A stretch of 64,000 nucleotides of DNA from Batkoa obscura. Lineage: Eukaryota > Entomophthoromycota > Entomophthoromycetes > Entomophthorales > Batkoaceae. A model generated the notes under the pieces. It saw nothing but the letters and a program-made list of their open reading frames with translations. It was not told the DNA's origin and searched no databases. The DNA lies in assembly GCA_030770535.1 (NCBI GenBank), contig JASVEC010000006.1:186001-250000 (forward strand). Reading direction: 5' to 3'. Positions 22,914 through 32,534 of the stretch are shown in pieces (within the stretch, counting starts at the first letter, position 1; every line of letters starts with the position of its first letter). A program made the position numbers and the translations under genes.

Positions 22914-24670
22914 TTAGTTTAAATATACTGATATATTTTGTATTAAATCTGGAGGTAGCTGAAATCGATAGAGACAGGACTTAATCTGATCTAATGTATT
23001 ACTGGCATCTTTGGCTTGGGTTCTGTCATTTGATTTAGATATTTCATCAAGTTCTTTGATTAACAAGAAGCATTTTATCTTTGATTCATCAATCATAAAT
23101 CTATCTTCATGATGTAGTATTGAAGAATGGTGTAGTAAATTAACGAGTGCAAAAAAGGAATTAAATGCTCGATAATAAGATAGTATATGTATGTTTGACT
23201 GAAATTGATGCTTAGTATTGAATTGATGAAACCTAATAAAAATTTCACGATTCAATCTTTTATCTAAACCTTTGTTCAAGCAATATGCAACAACTTGGCT
23301 AGCATAATTGAATAGTAATTTTAATTCTGCAGTTGTAAATTGAACAGGTTGAGGGTAAACCATAATAGATGGATAATAAAGTGTAATTATAGTATGTTGA
23401 ATTAATACTTTAAGATATCTTCTAAAATTAAACTCAGGATCATCTATTTTCTCGTTTAATTCCTTTTTACTATAATCGCATTCGTCTTTCGTTAACTTTA
23501 TATCTTGAACTAAATTTGTCAACATAGTCAAACAGTTTATAAATTCACTTCGAGGCAAAATTAAATCCTCAGTAGGTATTTTACCACAATCATTGTATAT
23601 TTCGTAATTTTCTTTGATCTTTTGTATATGAGTTAATATTTTTACATTCACTTCGATAAAATCTTGAATATATATGTATGAGTTCTCACTTATGGCTTTA
23701 AAACATGGTTTATTACTATCGGCATATTTGTTTTGATTCTTCCTAAAGAAACATAATGGGTCTTCTACTTCAAACTTGATGAAAGGCATATCTGAAATAC
23801 AAGATGAAAGAACTAAATAAGTAAGACATAGTGTTTTCCAAACCCTTCTACCTTGTAACAATTCGTTGTATCTTGTATCAGTAATATCCATCTCTTCAAA
23901 TGACTCATCATTGATATTATATCCTAAACATTGAGCCATCCTTACAGCATCTAAAAAATATCGTTTGGCTAGATTAAAGTTGGAATGTGATAAACTAATA
24001 AAGCATAACAATCCTAAAGCTACTACATGGTTACGATTAGGATTAGAATAGGAATTAGGTAAACTTATTTTCACTCCCTGTAAAGCTTTTCCATAAATCT
24101 GTTTATAAGTTGTACTATCACGTGGAAGAGTAAAACGTGCAAGAAGTGCAATCAATGTATAAGATAAAATGTTAGGTTCTTTATTTGCTAATGTTGCTTT
24201 CATATCAAACTTTTCAAACCATAAGTTATATGGGTCCATTACTTTTACAAAAAAAATAGACCCTTGTTCTAGAAAGTGATCATAACTATATTCTCCTTTT
24301 ATTGAATACATGTTCAATATTGTTGTATTATTCATTGAAGCCAATAAAGTGGTACGTACTTCGAGACTTTTATTGAATGTGGCTTCATAATATGATATCT
24401 TTTTAAGGAGACTATTGATCTCAATACAACTATCTTTTTTAGTTATAGCTTTAAGTGCCTTTTCAGTCCATATTAAGTATTCTAAAAATAAATTAATTGC
24501 TTTAAATTATTAATACAATTACCATATGCTATCCGTTTGAATTCTAAGTTTGAATGAGAATCTAGTTGTTTAAATATATTGTTTAATAAATTATTAAGGT
24601 CATCTAGCTTCAACTTTATTACGTCTGTTCTACTTCTTGTTTTCTTTTTTGAAATTGATTCCATATTCAA
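22914..24670 (-). CDS. Fungal-specific transcription-factor-domain protein lacking a zinc cluster, copy A
   Basis: Two exons (24523-24670 and 22914-24481) give 571 residues. The N-terminus is short and basic (SISKKKTRSR) and runs straight into a leucine-rich coiled-coil (KLKLDDLNNLLNNIFKQL), the arrangement normally found just after a Zn2Cys6 DNA-binding domain, but no C6 cluster is present or visible within the preceding 500 bp. The middle (residues ~150-330) has the hydrophobic helical pattern of the middle homology region (PF04082-like: YTLIALLARF, ALGLLCFISLSHSNFNLAKRYFLDAVRMAQCLGYN, RRVWKTLCLTYLVLSSCISDMP). It could be a regulator that acts without its own DNA-binding domain. It is nearly identical to copy B (32535-34291) except for a mosaic C-terminal ~90 residues. 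Confidence 0.75.
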
Positions 24671-24734
24671 CCTTCTGTTTATTATTGTTTTTAATTCACA
24701 ATTATTTATATTTGCATTTGAATTTATTTAAACT

Positions 24735-25181
24735 AAGAAAATAAAAATGAGAAAATAAAAATGAGAAAATAAAAATGAGAAAATAATTTATTAGATTAAA
24801 AAGTAAAGAGAAGCCAAGGATCTTGGGCAAATCTTATCTATTTTTTTGTATCATAAGTAGTAGAGTCTTGTCAATTTATTAAAAAAATATTAACAGTTAG
24901 ATTATATTTTAAGCTATAGCTTTTTTATGATATAAACATGAAATAAAATGTTTGAGGATTAATTAATAGTTTTTTACTTAGATAACACTTAAAAAGTGAA
25001 AAAATAAATGAAAACAAAAAATACATTCGTATATAAAATATATAAAGTATATAAAATTTAACTATAAAACTTATTTTTGTTCAATATTATATTATATTAT
25101 ATTATATTATATTATATTATATTATATTATATTATATTATATTATATTATATTATATTATATTATATTATATTATATTATT
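24735..25181. repeat. Minisatellite, MITE relic and (ATTAT)n microsatellite in TF/chitinase spacer
   Basis: Three parts. 24735-24785: about three copies of a 14-bp unit (gaaaataaaaatga). 24950-25034: an eroded reverse copy of the 107-bp MITE (tgaggattaattaatag ... aaatacattcgtatat). 25084-25181: about nineteen copies of a 5-bp attat unit. All three recur in the right arm at 32380-32470, 32140-32215 and 32006-32070, with about six and thirteen units in the two simple repeats. Confidence 0.8.
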
Positions 25182-25199
25182 TATTAAAATGTTATCTAA

Positions 25200-26711
25200 T
25201 TAAGATGAAAATATTTTATCTGGTAATGGTAAAGATTTATAACTATCACTTAAAGGATGACGATGAACCCCACTAATTAAACCAAAAGAACCTCTTTTAT
25301 AAGGATTATCAATAACAGTCAATGTACGATTAACTAATAGAGATCTTTGACTTTGGTCTACTTCTTTATACAATTGACATGCACCATTATTCACATTATT
25401 ATCTTTAACAGATTGAATTGAATTTAATAATTCCATATTATCTTCATGTAAAGCCCAAATCATCACTCCTTTTAAACCTTGACATTTGGTGTATTCTACT
25501 TTATGTTTTAAAGATTCTGGATCATCATAAGTAATTAATAACTTTTTTTGTGCACTATATAACCAAGGGGTCATTGTAACTTGATCAAAATGACGCTGCC
25601 AACCATTAGTTGTATCCGAAGTCAATGAATCTTTTAATAAACCTTGAGAACGTAAATTTTTCCATTGCCAAACACCTGAATAAGTATAAGGAGCTCCTGG
25701 ACAAGGATCCGACCACATAGCATCCTGTTGATCTCCTTGGGGTATTGTTTTTGAAAATGGAACATAAAATTGATTTTTATCTTTCGAATCCAATTTTAAT
25801 TCGTCTTGTAATTTAAAGGAGCGTCCATAAAAGGCTAAACCCATTACTAATTTTTCTTTTGGAAACTTAGCTTGTAACCAAGAAGTAACCCCACTCATAT
25901 ATGATTGTTGAAATCCATTGGCAGTGGTATGACGTAAAGGTGCATTAGGCCCAGTGGTACTAGACCATGGGCCATTGATATCATAGGCCATAACATTAAT
26001 AAAATCAATTAAATTAGCTAACTCCGTAGTATCTTTAACAGGGCCATTAGGACCATCTAAAGGCTCTACACGTACAGCTAATGTAATTAATTTTTTTTGA
26101 TCTTTAAAAATAATATCTAAATTTGATCTTAGTTCTCTTAATAATATAATAAAATTATTATAATCATTTTGAGGATTAATAATATTACAAGCCATTCCTA
26201 ATCTTCCTGGAAATTCCCAATCAATATCAATTCCATCTAATTGAAACTTTTTTATATAATCAACAATTTTATCAATAAATATCTTTCTTTTATCTTTATC
26301 ATTAAAGATTACGGACATTACTTTACTTCCTGTCCAACCACCAATAGATAATAATACTTTAACATTATTATCATGCGCTGCTTTAACTACTCGTGGTAAT
26401 AAATATTCACTTTCTAAATATGGTTCATAAGTACTCTCTTTAATTATTGCAAAACAATAATTGATATGAGTGAGTTTATCAAATGCAATTTTTTCAGGCA
26501 TTAATTCATTCGCTTTCCAATCCGCATAATAACCTACTATCACTTTGTCATTGGCACTAGTGGCGTAACTGGAGTCTTTGATTATTTCAATATCACTAGG
26601 TTGATCTCCAGATTCCAATGGTAGGTTTTCATTGTAATTGGGATCACGTCGGATTATAGATTGGGAGAAGATAGTAGTTAAATAGAATGTCAATAGTAAT
26701 ATTTTTTTCAT
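25200..26711 (-). CDS. GH18 chitinase, secreted
   Basis: Single exon, 503 residues. It hydrolyses beta-1,4-GlcNAc bonds of chitin with substrate-assisted retention. A signal peptide (residues 1-17, ending F-S-Q) is followed by a short pro-like stretch and a GH18 barrel of class V type. Motifs: VIVGYYADW (residues 57-65), LSIGGW (121-126), catalytic DGIDIDWEFP with acid E166, the substrate-binding MAYD (241-244) and GLAFYGRSFK (291-300), and the closing GVMIWALHEDN. The region from ~300 to 370 is the alpha+beta insertion (CID) found in processive-type chitinases. There is no chitin-binding module and no TM anchor. It may serve wall remodelling, or attack on chitinous hosts if the organism is a pathogen (inference). 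Its last ~154 codons are duplicated at 31519-31984. Confidence 0.95.
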   Translation of the reverse strand: MKKILLLTFYLTTIFSQSIIRRDPNYNENLPLESGDQPSDIEIIKDSSYATSANDKVIVGYYADWKANELMPEKIAFDKLTHINYCFAIIKESTYEPYLESEYLLPRVVKAAHDNNVKVLLSIGGWTGSKVMSVIFNDKDKRKIFIDKIVDYIKKFQLDGIDIDWEFPGRLGMACNIINPQNDYNNFIILLRELRSNLDIIFKDQKKLITLAVRVEPLDGPNGPVKDTTELANLIDFINVMAYDINGPWSSTTGPNAPLRHTTANGFQQSYMSGVTSWLQAKFPKEKLVMGLAFYGRSFKLQDELKLDSKDKNQFYVPFSKTIPQGDQQDAMWSDPCPGAPYTYSGVWQWKNLRSQGLLKDSLTSDTTNGWQRHFDQVTMTPWLYSAQKKLLITYDDPESLKHKVEYTKCQGLKGVMIWALHEDNMELLNSIQSVKDNNVNNGACQLYKEVDQSQRSLLVNRTLTVIDNPYKRGSFGLISGVHRHPLSDSYKSLPLPDKIFSS

Positions 26712-27445
26712 TTTATACTATAATTAATAATGTTAAAATAATAATGAAATGGTTTTTTTTATTAAATATTGAAATTAATATTATTTTTTAGAGTTTATAT
26801 ACGAGTTGAGTTTGGCATTTACAGTTGCTTCGATAGAGAGTTGATTGAGACTTTAAAATTCTTTAAAAAAAAAATAAGAATGGAGATTTCCAGGTTTTAA
26901 AACTTGAATTCAAGTCTTAGATTATTTTAAATTACTTTTTATAGCATATTGATTTGTTATAAAAGTTTATTTGAAATGTTAGAATTTTTTTTATAGATTA
27001 TTGTTTATTTTGACAGTTTATTAAAGTTTTATATGTTAAAAATTAAACTTTAAACAAATTTTGGTTTCAAAAAATTATAAAAGTAACGAAAAATGATTAA
27101 AGTTTAGTGAATAGAATTTCTGAAAAGTTTAAGACAAAGTTGATTGAATTTGATTTTTTTATAAGTTATATTATTTATTATATATTATTTATTATATATT
27201 ATCTATTATCTATTATCTATTATCTATTATCTATTATCTATTATCTATTATCTATTATCTATTATCTACTATCTTTATTTCATAGAATCAATAAGATTAA
27301 CGACTGTTATCATATACCTCTCCTTTAATAAAAATACGCTAAGCTCCCCCCAAAATGTTATATAAAATATATCTCTTTTTTTATTATTAAACATTAACTA
27401 ATTGTAGTTCCACATCACCCACTTCTATCCTTCTAAAACTTATAT
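26712..27445. other. Chitinase promoter and intergenic region with a 7-bp microsatellite
   Basis: The chitinase promoter lies at the left. About 27170-27270 is a microsatellite of a 7-bp unit (tattatc) grading from attatata-type repeats; because 7 is coprime to 3 it stays open in several frames and mimics a small I-I-Y-Y-L-L-S repeat protein. I see no gene. Confidence 0.7.
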
Positions 27446-28240
27446 TTACACATAAATCATTTGAGAAAACCTTTTAGGCTTGAATTTAGGTAAATTAAAA
27501 GCTAATACTCCACCAAACGTCTAATAAAAAAAGATTAATCAATCTTAACTCTTATGATTTATACAAAAAACTTTTACTTACCAACAATAAAATTAATAAA
27601 ATAACAATAGCTAAAACAATTTGACTTGCAGGTGGGCCAGCTAAACCTTCAATAGTAGCGCCCAACCAAAAAGCAAAGGGGAAATCAGTGGGTATTTGAT
27701 AATGAGATTCATACCATAAATTCAATTCATCCCAATTATCTCTATAAGGTGAATAAGGGGCAAAGATATAGGCACCTTGTTTATTTATTGGAATAATATG
27801 AGAGATATAAAATAAATATAGAATTAATAAAAATATTAAGCTACCACATGTCATAGTATACTATTAAAAAGATTAATAAAAAGTTGAACTAAAAAGAGTT
27901 ATATTGAACTTACCCAATTATTAGCTTCTTCAACTTCATTTTTTATTGATACAATGGAAAAGATTAAAATAGCACATGTAAATAAATTTAATATTAAGGG
28001 CAGCCATACCATGGAACCTCGATTACTTACATTCCAAAAATCAAAAAAAGTTAATAGAATTAAGATACACTAATTTTATTAATATTATATTAATATTATA
28101 TTTTATATTAATTTGAATTTATTAAAACTTACCAATAATAAAGTTTGAGATGTAAAAAATAAAGCTCTTATAAATGTTATAATTCTTAATTCTCGATTAC
28201 TTTGTTCTATTGGGACTTGTAAAAATTTTAATTGAGCCAT
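27446..28240 (-). CDS. Four-TM membrane protein of unknown function
   Basis: Four exons on the minus strand (28133-28240, 27914-28069, 27582-27860, 27446-27520) all in phase 0, 205 residues. Starts MAQLKFLQVPIEQSNRELR, then hydrophobic segments at roughly residues 21-48, 59-82, 91-113 and 164-181, so four TM helices with a ~50-residue loop between TM3 and TM4 containing Y-I-F-A-P-Y-S-P-Y-R-D-N-W-D-E-L. It ends in a short basic tail (LPKFKPKRFSQ). The phase-0 introns and whole-codon sum support the model. I do not recognise the family; a tetraspan vesicle or plasma-membrane protein is possible. It sits between two wall enzymes, inside the spacer of the inverted duplication. Confidence 0.7.
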
Positions 28241-28307
28241 TTACAATTATTGTTAATACTATTATTAAAATAAGATTGTAATATTAAATTAAATAGAAAT
28301 AAAAGAA

Positions 28308-28457
28308 ATGAATTTAATTAATATTCTTGTATTTATTTATATTCTAATTTCTATTATTTTTGTTTTTATTGTTGATACTTTTGTTACTCAACGTTTACTT
28401 AAATGTTATCTTGGCTCTTCTGGTAAATCAAATCCATGTGGTAATTATATCATTTGA
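28308..28457 (+). CDS. Possible 49-residue single-TM microprotein
   Basis: An uninterrupted ATG-to-stop frame of 49 codons, 67 bp from and divergent to the start of the four-TM gene. Residues 4-25 are one hydrophobic helix (ILVFIYILISIIFVFIV), followed by a soluble tail with two cysteines (K-C-Y-L-G-S-S-G-K-S-N-P-C). AT-rich DNA readily encodes such hydrophobic stretches, so this may be chance, or an exon of a longer gene. Confidence 0.3.
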   Translation: MNLINILVFIYILISIIFVFIVDTFVTQRLLKCYLGSSGKSNPCGNYII

Positions 28458-29111
28458 AATTGAAAATTTTCAAAATAAAATCATCAGCTAATCAATAATT
28501 AGTTTGTAAATCAATATAATTTATAAATATTAACTTTATTATTTGAAGATTATTATTATTATTAAATGTCAACTGAATGGTGACTAAACCCTAATCTTAG
28601 TAATTAATTTAAAAATATAAATTAATCTTTAGATTAAATCAGTTTCCATAAGATTATTAAAATCTTGAATGGGAATATTAAATTTCATATAACCTTTAAA
28701 AACAATCCAATTAATATTTTATCCTAACATAAAATATTTTATCTAAATAATTGAAAAAAGTAGACTTAATCGCCATGAACCGTTTCATAAATCAAGTGTA
28801 CTTATTTCGTTTTATAAAGATTTGGATGTTAAAGGTATTATTCGGTAAAGAAATATAAAATCTTAAAATTCGACTATATTATAAATATGAAAATTAAGGG
28901 ATTGTGGGTTTGAAAAAAAACTAATCAAAAACAAAAATAATAAAATAAGAATTTAGTTTAAAAATTTATTTAAAGAAAAATATTGAATTGATATACATGA
29001 AAAAAATATTATTTCACAAAAGTAAATGAGATGAAGAATTGAATTCAAATTCGAATAATATTTAGTAATTAAAGAGTAAGTAAGTATTATTATTAAATCT
29101 ATATTTATTAT
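28458..29111. other. Intergenic, nothing recognised
   Basis: AT-rich sequence between the small plus-strand frame and the 3' end of the GH16 gene. No coding, RNA or repeat signal that I can support. Confidence 0.4.
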
Positions 29112-30224
29112 TTAAATATTAATTAAATTATAATAAATTATAGTTAATAATATAGATAACATTAAATTTGGATATAAACTTAAAGCATTTGAATTATAAA
29201 ATGTTTTAACTTGAAGTCCCATACCACTATTATTACTATTATCCCCATCCCCATTATTTTCATTACTTTGAATAGATTTACCCGTCATATTAGATTTACC
29301 TTCAAATACTAATGAAAAATCATTATCAGATGAAGTAGCTGGACCATAACATTCAACGTTAACTGATTTTAAAGCCATAAATAAATAACCTTGTTTAATA
29401 ATATCTGGATCATCCCAATTAATTGAGCCACCTGCCCATTCTTTTGTACCTTCAGCACCAACACCACCATCCCAAATACCAATTTCAATTCTAGATGGCG
29501 AACTGGGATAATTATATTGTCCATCTTTTAATGTATCTGATTTCTTTAATGTTCTTACTATTTTATTATCAACTAACCAATTTAATTCATCTTCTTTCCA
29601 ATCTATAGTATAATCATGATATTGTAAATAGGTATTACTTTGAATAGGATGTTTCATTCCTTTTGTTAAATCTAATATACCATGATAATAATAATTAGAT
29701 TGTACTTCATTTAAATTACTACCAATCCATTCAAAGTCAATTTCATCTTTATCCTCGGCCATAGTAATAAAACTAGTAACTACACCTGCTCCTTTACTTG
29801 TTTTTAAACTAGCAGTTATCTTTGCGAAGTTGACATATCTTGTGGAAGTAATTCTTCCACCTCCACTACCCTTTGGCATTTTAATTAATAATTCATTATT
29901 TTGAATTTCCACTTGACCAGTAGTAGCCCATTCAATACTTCGATAATCACCTGTATAATTATCTAAGGGATGGAATTTATTGGAATCTGTGAATTGATAC
30001 ATTTTTGATTCACATGCTGGGGGCAATAAACACGCATTTTTTCCACTATCGTCCGTAATCGAGTATTCTTTTTGACATCCGATACCACAGAAATTATACC
30101 CATTCCCACAAAATCCATGACTAGAACAACAGGGACTCCAAGTATCACATTGATTACCATCTGTTCCGCAAGAAAGTGTAAGAGTTATCAATGATAAGAA
30201 TAATAATAAATAATCAATAAGCAT
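29112..30224 (-). CDS. CRH-family GH16 wall transglycosylase with CBM18, GPI-anchored
   Basis: Single exon, 370 residues. CRH enzymes (yeast Crh1, Utr2, Crr1) cut chitin and join it to beta-glucan in the cell wall. Architecture: signal peptide (1-18), a CBM18 hevein-like chitin-binding domain (~19-50, pattern CG..xxC....CCSSHGFCG....CGxGC), then a GH16 domain with catalytic DEIDFEWIG (E161 nucleophile, E165 acid/base), GIWDGG near 250 and a W-A-G-G motif. A Ser/Asn-rich linker (~320-340) ends in a hydrophobic C-terminus (LMLSILLTIIYYNL) typical of a GPI-attachment signal. The CBM18 makes it most like Utr2 or Crr1. It shares its orientation with the chitinase 2.4 kb away; both are wall enzymes. 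Confidence 0.93.
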   Translation of the reverse strand: MLIDYLLLFLSLITLTLSCGTDGNQCDTWSPCCSSHGFCGNGYNFCGIGCQKEYSITDDSGKNACLLPPACESKMYQFTDSNKFHPLDNYTGDYRSIEWATTGQVEIQNNELLIKMPKGSGGGRITSTRYVNFAKITASLKTSKGAGVVTSFITMAEDKDEIDFEWIGSNLNEVQSNYYYHGILDLTKGMKHPIQSNTYLQYHDYTIDWKEDELNWLVDNKIVRTLKKSDTLKDGQYNYPSSPSRIEIGIWDGGVGAEGTKEWAGGSINWDDPDIIKQGYLFMALKSVNVECYGPATSSDNDFSLVFEGKSNMTGKSIQSNENNGDGDNSNNSGMGLQVKTFYNSNALSLYPNLMLSILLTIIYYNLINI

Positions 30225-31518
30225 TTAAAAAGTTAGTAGTTAATAATTAAATAAAAAAATAGAATCTTAATTGAATATAGTTGAGTATTTATATTATTTT
30301 CCTTGAATGATAGTTATTAATATTAACGTCTATTTTTTTATGGCTACTTAATTTTAACGTTTATTTTTTCAATTTTTTCCCCACAAGCTTTTAACTTTTT
30401 CACCCCACATTTTTTTTGATTGTTTTTGACCAGATGCTTGTTTGTTGATTTTTTTTTTAAATTAGGCTTTTTAACTCAAATAAGTTGTTTAGCCCAACTT
30501 CTTTTAGGTAACAATAAAATTATCTAATATCAAGTTAAATGTTTATAATAAATAAAAGCTTCCTCGTTTTTATTATGTATATTAAATTAAAGAATTAGAT
30601 TTTAAATTTTAAATTTGTTGACTTTTTATTGATAAGTTATTAAATTAACTTAGTTTAGTAAATTATTAATTTATCAATTCTATAGAATTTATTTTAATTA
30701 AACATTAAATCTTTAATATTTTATGAATAAGGTTTCTAAATTTGATCGATTGATTATGTATTAAAGTTCATTATGAAATTCAATGATTCTAATAAAATAT
30801 AGGAATTATTAATTTATTTGTTAACATAAGATAGTAGTAACCTTAATGTATATATCCCTTCAAAAACCCATAGAATTAATAAAATACTATTTATATTACT
30901 ATTAATTTGTAAAATAATATACATTACTTACCTTAATTTAAAGTATTTATTAATTTCTTATTTTAAGCACATAAGCATATATAGATAAGTACTTTAAATA
31001 TAAAAATCATAAAAATTTCGATATTTCTTCAATATGGATTCAAACTATTAAAAAATATAACTAACTACTCTTTACTAATAATAGTTACTTTTCAATATAA
31101 AAAAATCTAAAACTTGGTATTTTAATATTATATCAACATTAAAGTATATAAAGTTAAAAACTTTATACCACTTTTTTTAAAACTTAATAAATTATTTGGT
31201 TTAAATAATTAGAATGAATTTATAAAGAGTTGAAAAGTAATTTATCATCTTTCTAAAGAATATAATAATATAATCACTTTAACTATACGAATAAAACTCA
31301 TCAACAACCCATGGCTAAGTATCATTAAACGTAATACACTAATATGCCTTATAATAGCAAATAGGTTTTAACTATCCCATATTAAAATTGAATTTAAATA
31401 AATAAACATTCATTTTCTATTCTTATTTCAAAAATCAATACCCCCAAAGCAATTACCAAGGTACCATCTGATTTTATCTTTATTCTAGCACCTCTCGCAT
31501 TTATTCTAGCGTTTAACG
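30225..31518. other. Intergenic, GH16 promoter side to duplication breakpoint
   Basis: AT-rich region with the GH16 promoter at the left and the breakpoint of the inverted duplication at ~31519 on the right. The ~90 bases before the breakpoint are slightly less AT-rich (accaaggtaccatctg ... tctagcgtttaacg). No gene seen. Confidence 0.5.
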
Positions 31519-31984
31519 ATGGAAAAATTTACGTTCTCAAGGTTTATTAAAAGATTCATTGACTTCGGATACAACTAATGGTTGGCAGCGTCATTTTGAT
31601 CAAGTTACAATGACCCCTTGGTTATATAATGCACAAAAAAAGTTATTAATTACTTATGATGATCCAGAATCTTTAAAACATAAAGTAGAATACACCAAAT
31701 GTCAAGGTTTAAAAGGAGTGATGATTTGGGCTTTACATGAAGATAATATGGAATTATTAAATTCAATTCAATCTGTTAAAGATAATAATGTGAATAATGG
31801 TGCATGTCAATTGTATAAAGAAGTAGACCAAAGTCAAAGATCTCTATTAGTTAATCGTACATTGACTGTTATTGATAATCCTTATAAAAGAGGTTCTTTT
31901 GGTTTAATTAGTGGGGTTCATCGTCATCCTTTAAGTGATAGTTATAAATCTTTACCATTACCAGATAAAATATTTTCATCTTAA
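31519..31984 (+). pseudogene. Chitinase 3' fragment (GH18), duplicated
   Basis: The last ~154 codons of the GH18 gene, starting abruptly within codon 350 (W) and lacking signal peptide, SIGGW and the catalytic DGIDIDWE. Compared with the parent at 25200-25665 I see a single amino-acid change (Ser to Asn in W-L-Y-S/N-A-Q-K-K). It cannot be an active chitinase. An ATG at 31559 would allow a 141-residue peptide, but there is no reason to think it is made. Confidence 0.9.
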
Positions 31985-32005
31985 TTAGATAACATTTTAA
32001 TAAAT

Positions 32006-32470
32006 AATATAATATAATATAATATAATATAATATAATATAATATAATATAATATAATATAATATAATATTGAACAAAAATAAGTTTTATAGTTAAATTT
32101 TATATACTTTATATATTTTATATATTTTATACACGAATGTATTTTTTGTTTTCATTTATTTTTTCACTTTTTAAGTGTTATCTAAGTAAAAAACTATTAA
32201 TTAATCCTCAAACATTTTATTTCATGTTTATATCATAAAAAAGCTATAGCTTAAAATATAATCTAACTGTTAATATTTTTTTAATAAATTGACAAGACTC
32301 TACTACTTATGATACAAAAAAATAGATAAGATTTGCCCAAGATCCTTGGCTTCTCTTTACTTTTTAATCTAATAAATTATTTTCTCATTTTTATTTTCTC
32401 ATTTTTATTTTCTCATTTTTATTTTCTCATTTTTATTTTCTCATTTTTATTTTCTCATTTTTATTTTCTT
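32006..32470. repeat. Simple repeats and MITE relic in right arm spacer
   Basis: About thirteen aatat units (32006-32070), a MITE relic in forward orientation (about 32140-32215), and about six copies of the 14-bp ctcatttttatttt unit (32380-32470). Each mirrors a left-arm counterpart with different copy number, so the MITE insertion predates the duplication. Confidence 0.8.
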
Positions 32471-32534
32471 AGTTTAAATAAATTCAAATGCAAATATAAA
32501 TAATTGTGAATTAAAAACAATAATAAACAGAAGG

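Larger units (their letters stand above)
22914..25665. repeat. Inverted duplication, left arm
   Basis: This segment pairs in inverted orientation with 31519-34291. It spans transcription-factor copy A, the TF-chitinase spacer with a MITE relic and two simple repeats, and the last ~154 codons of the chitinase. By eye the arms differ by few substitutions from the chitinase break to about 23180. The repeat lengths also differ, and beyond 23180 the match becomes patchy. The spacer between arms is about 5.85 kb. Confidence 0.9.

Noticed and set aside
25084-25181. Possible satellite or CRISPR-like array
   Set aside because: A plain 5-bp microsatellite with no spacers; CRISPR arrays are not expected in a fungal nucleus.
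27107-27328. Small protein with a seven-residue IIYYLLS repeat
   Set aside because: It is the translation of a 7-bp microsatellite, open because 7 and 3 are coprime; no other coding sign.
29963-30160. Second frame inside the GH16 gene
   Set aside because: Overlaps the CBM18 coding region in another frame; the GH16 frame carries all motifs.
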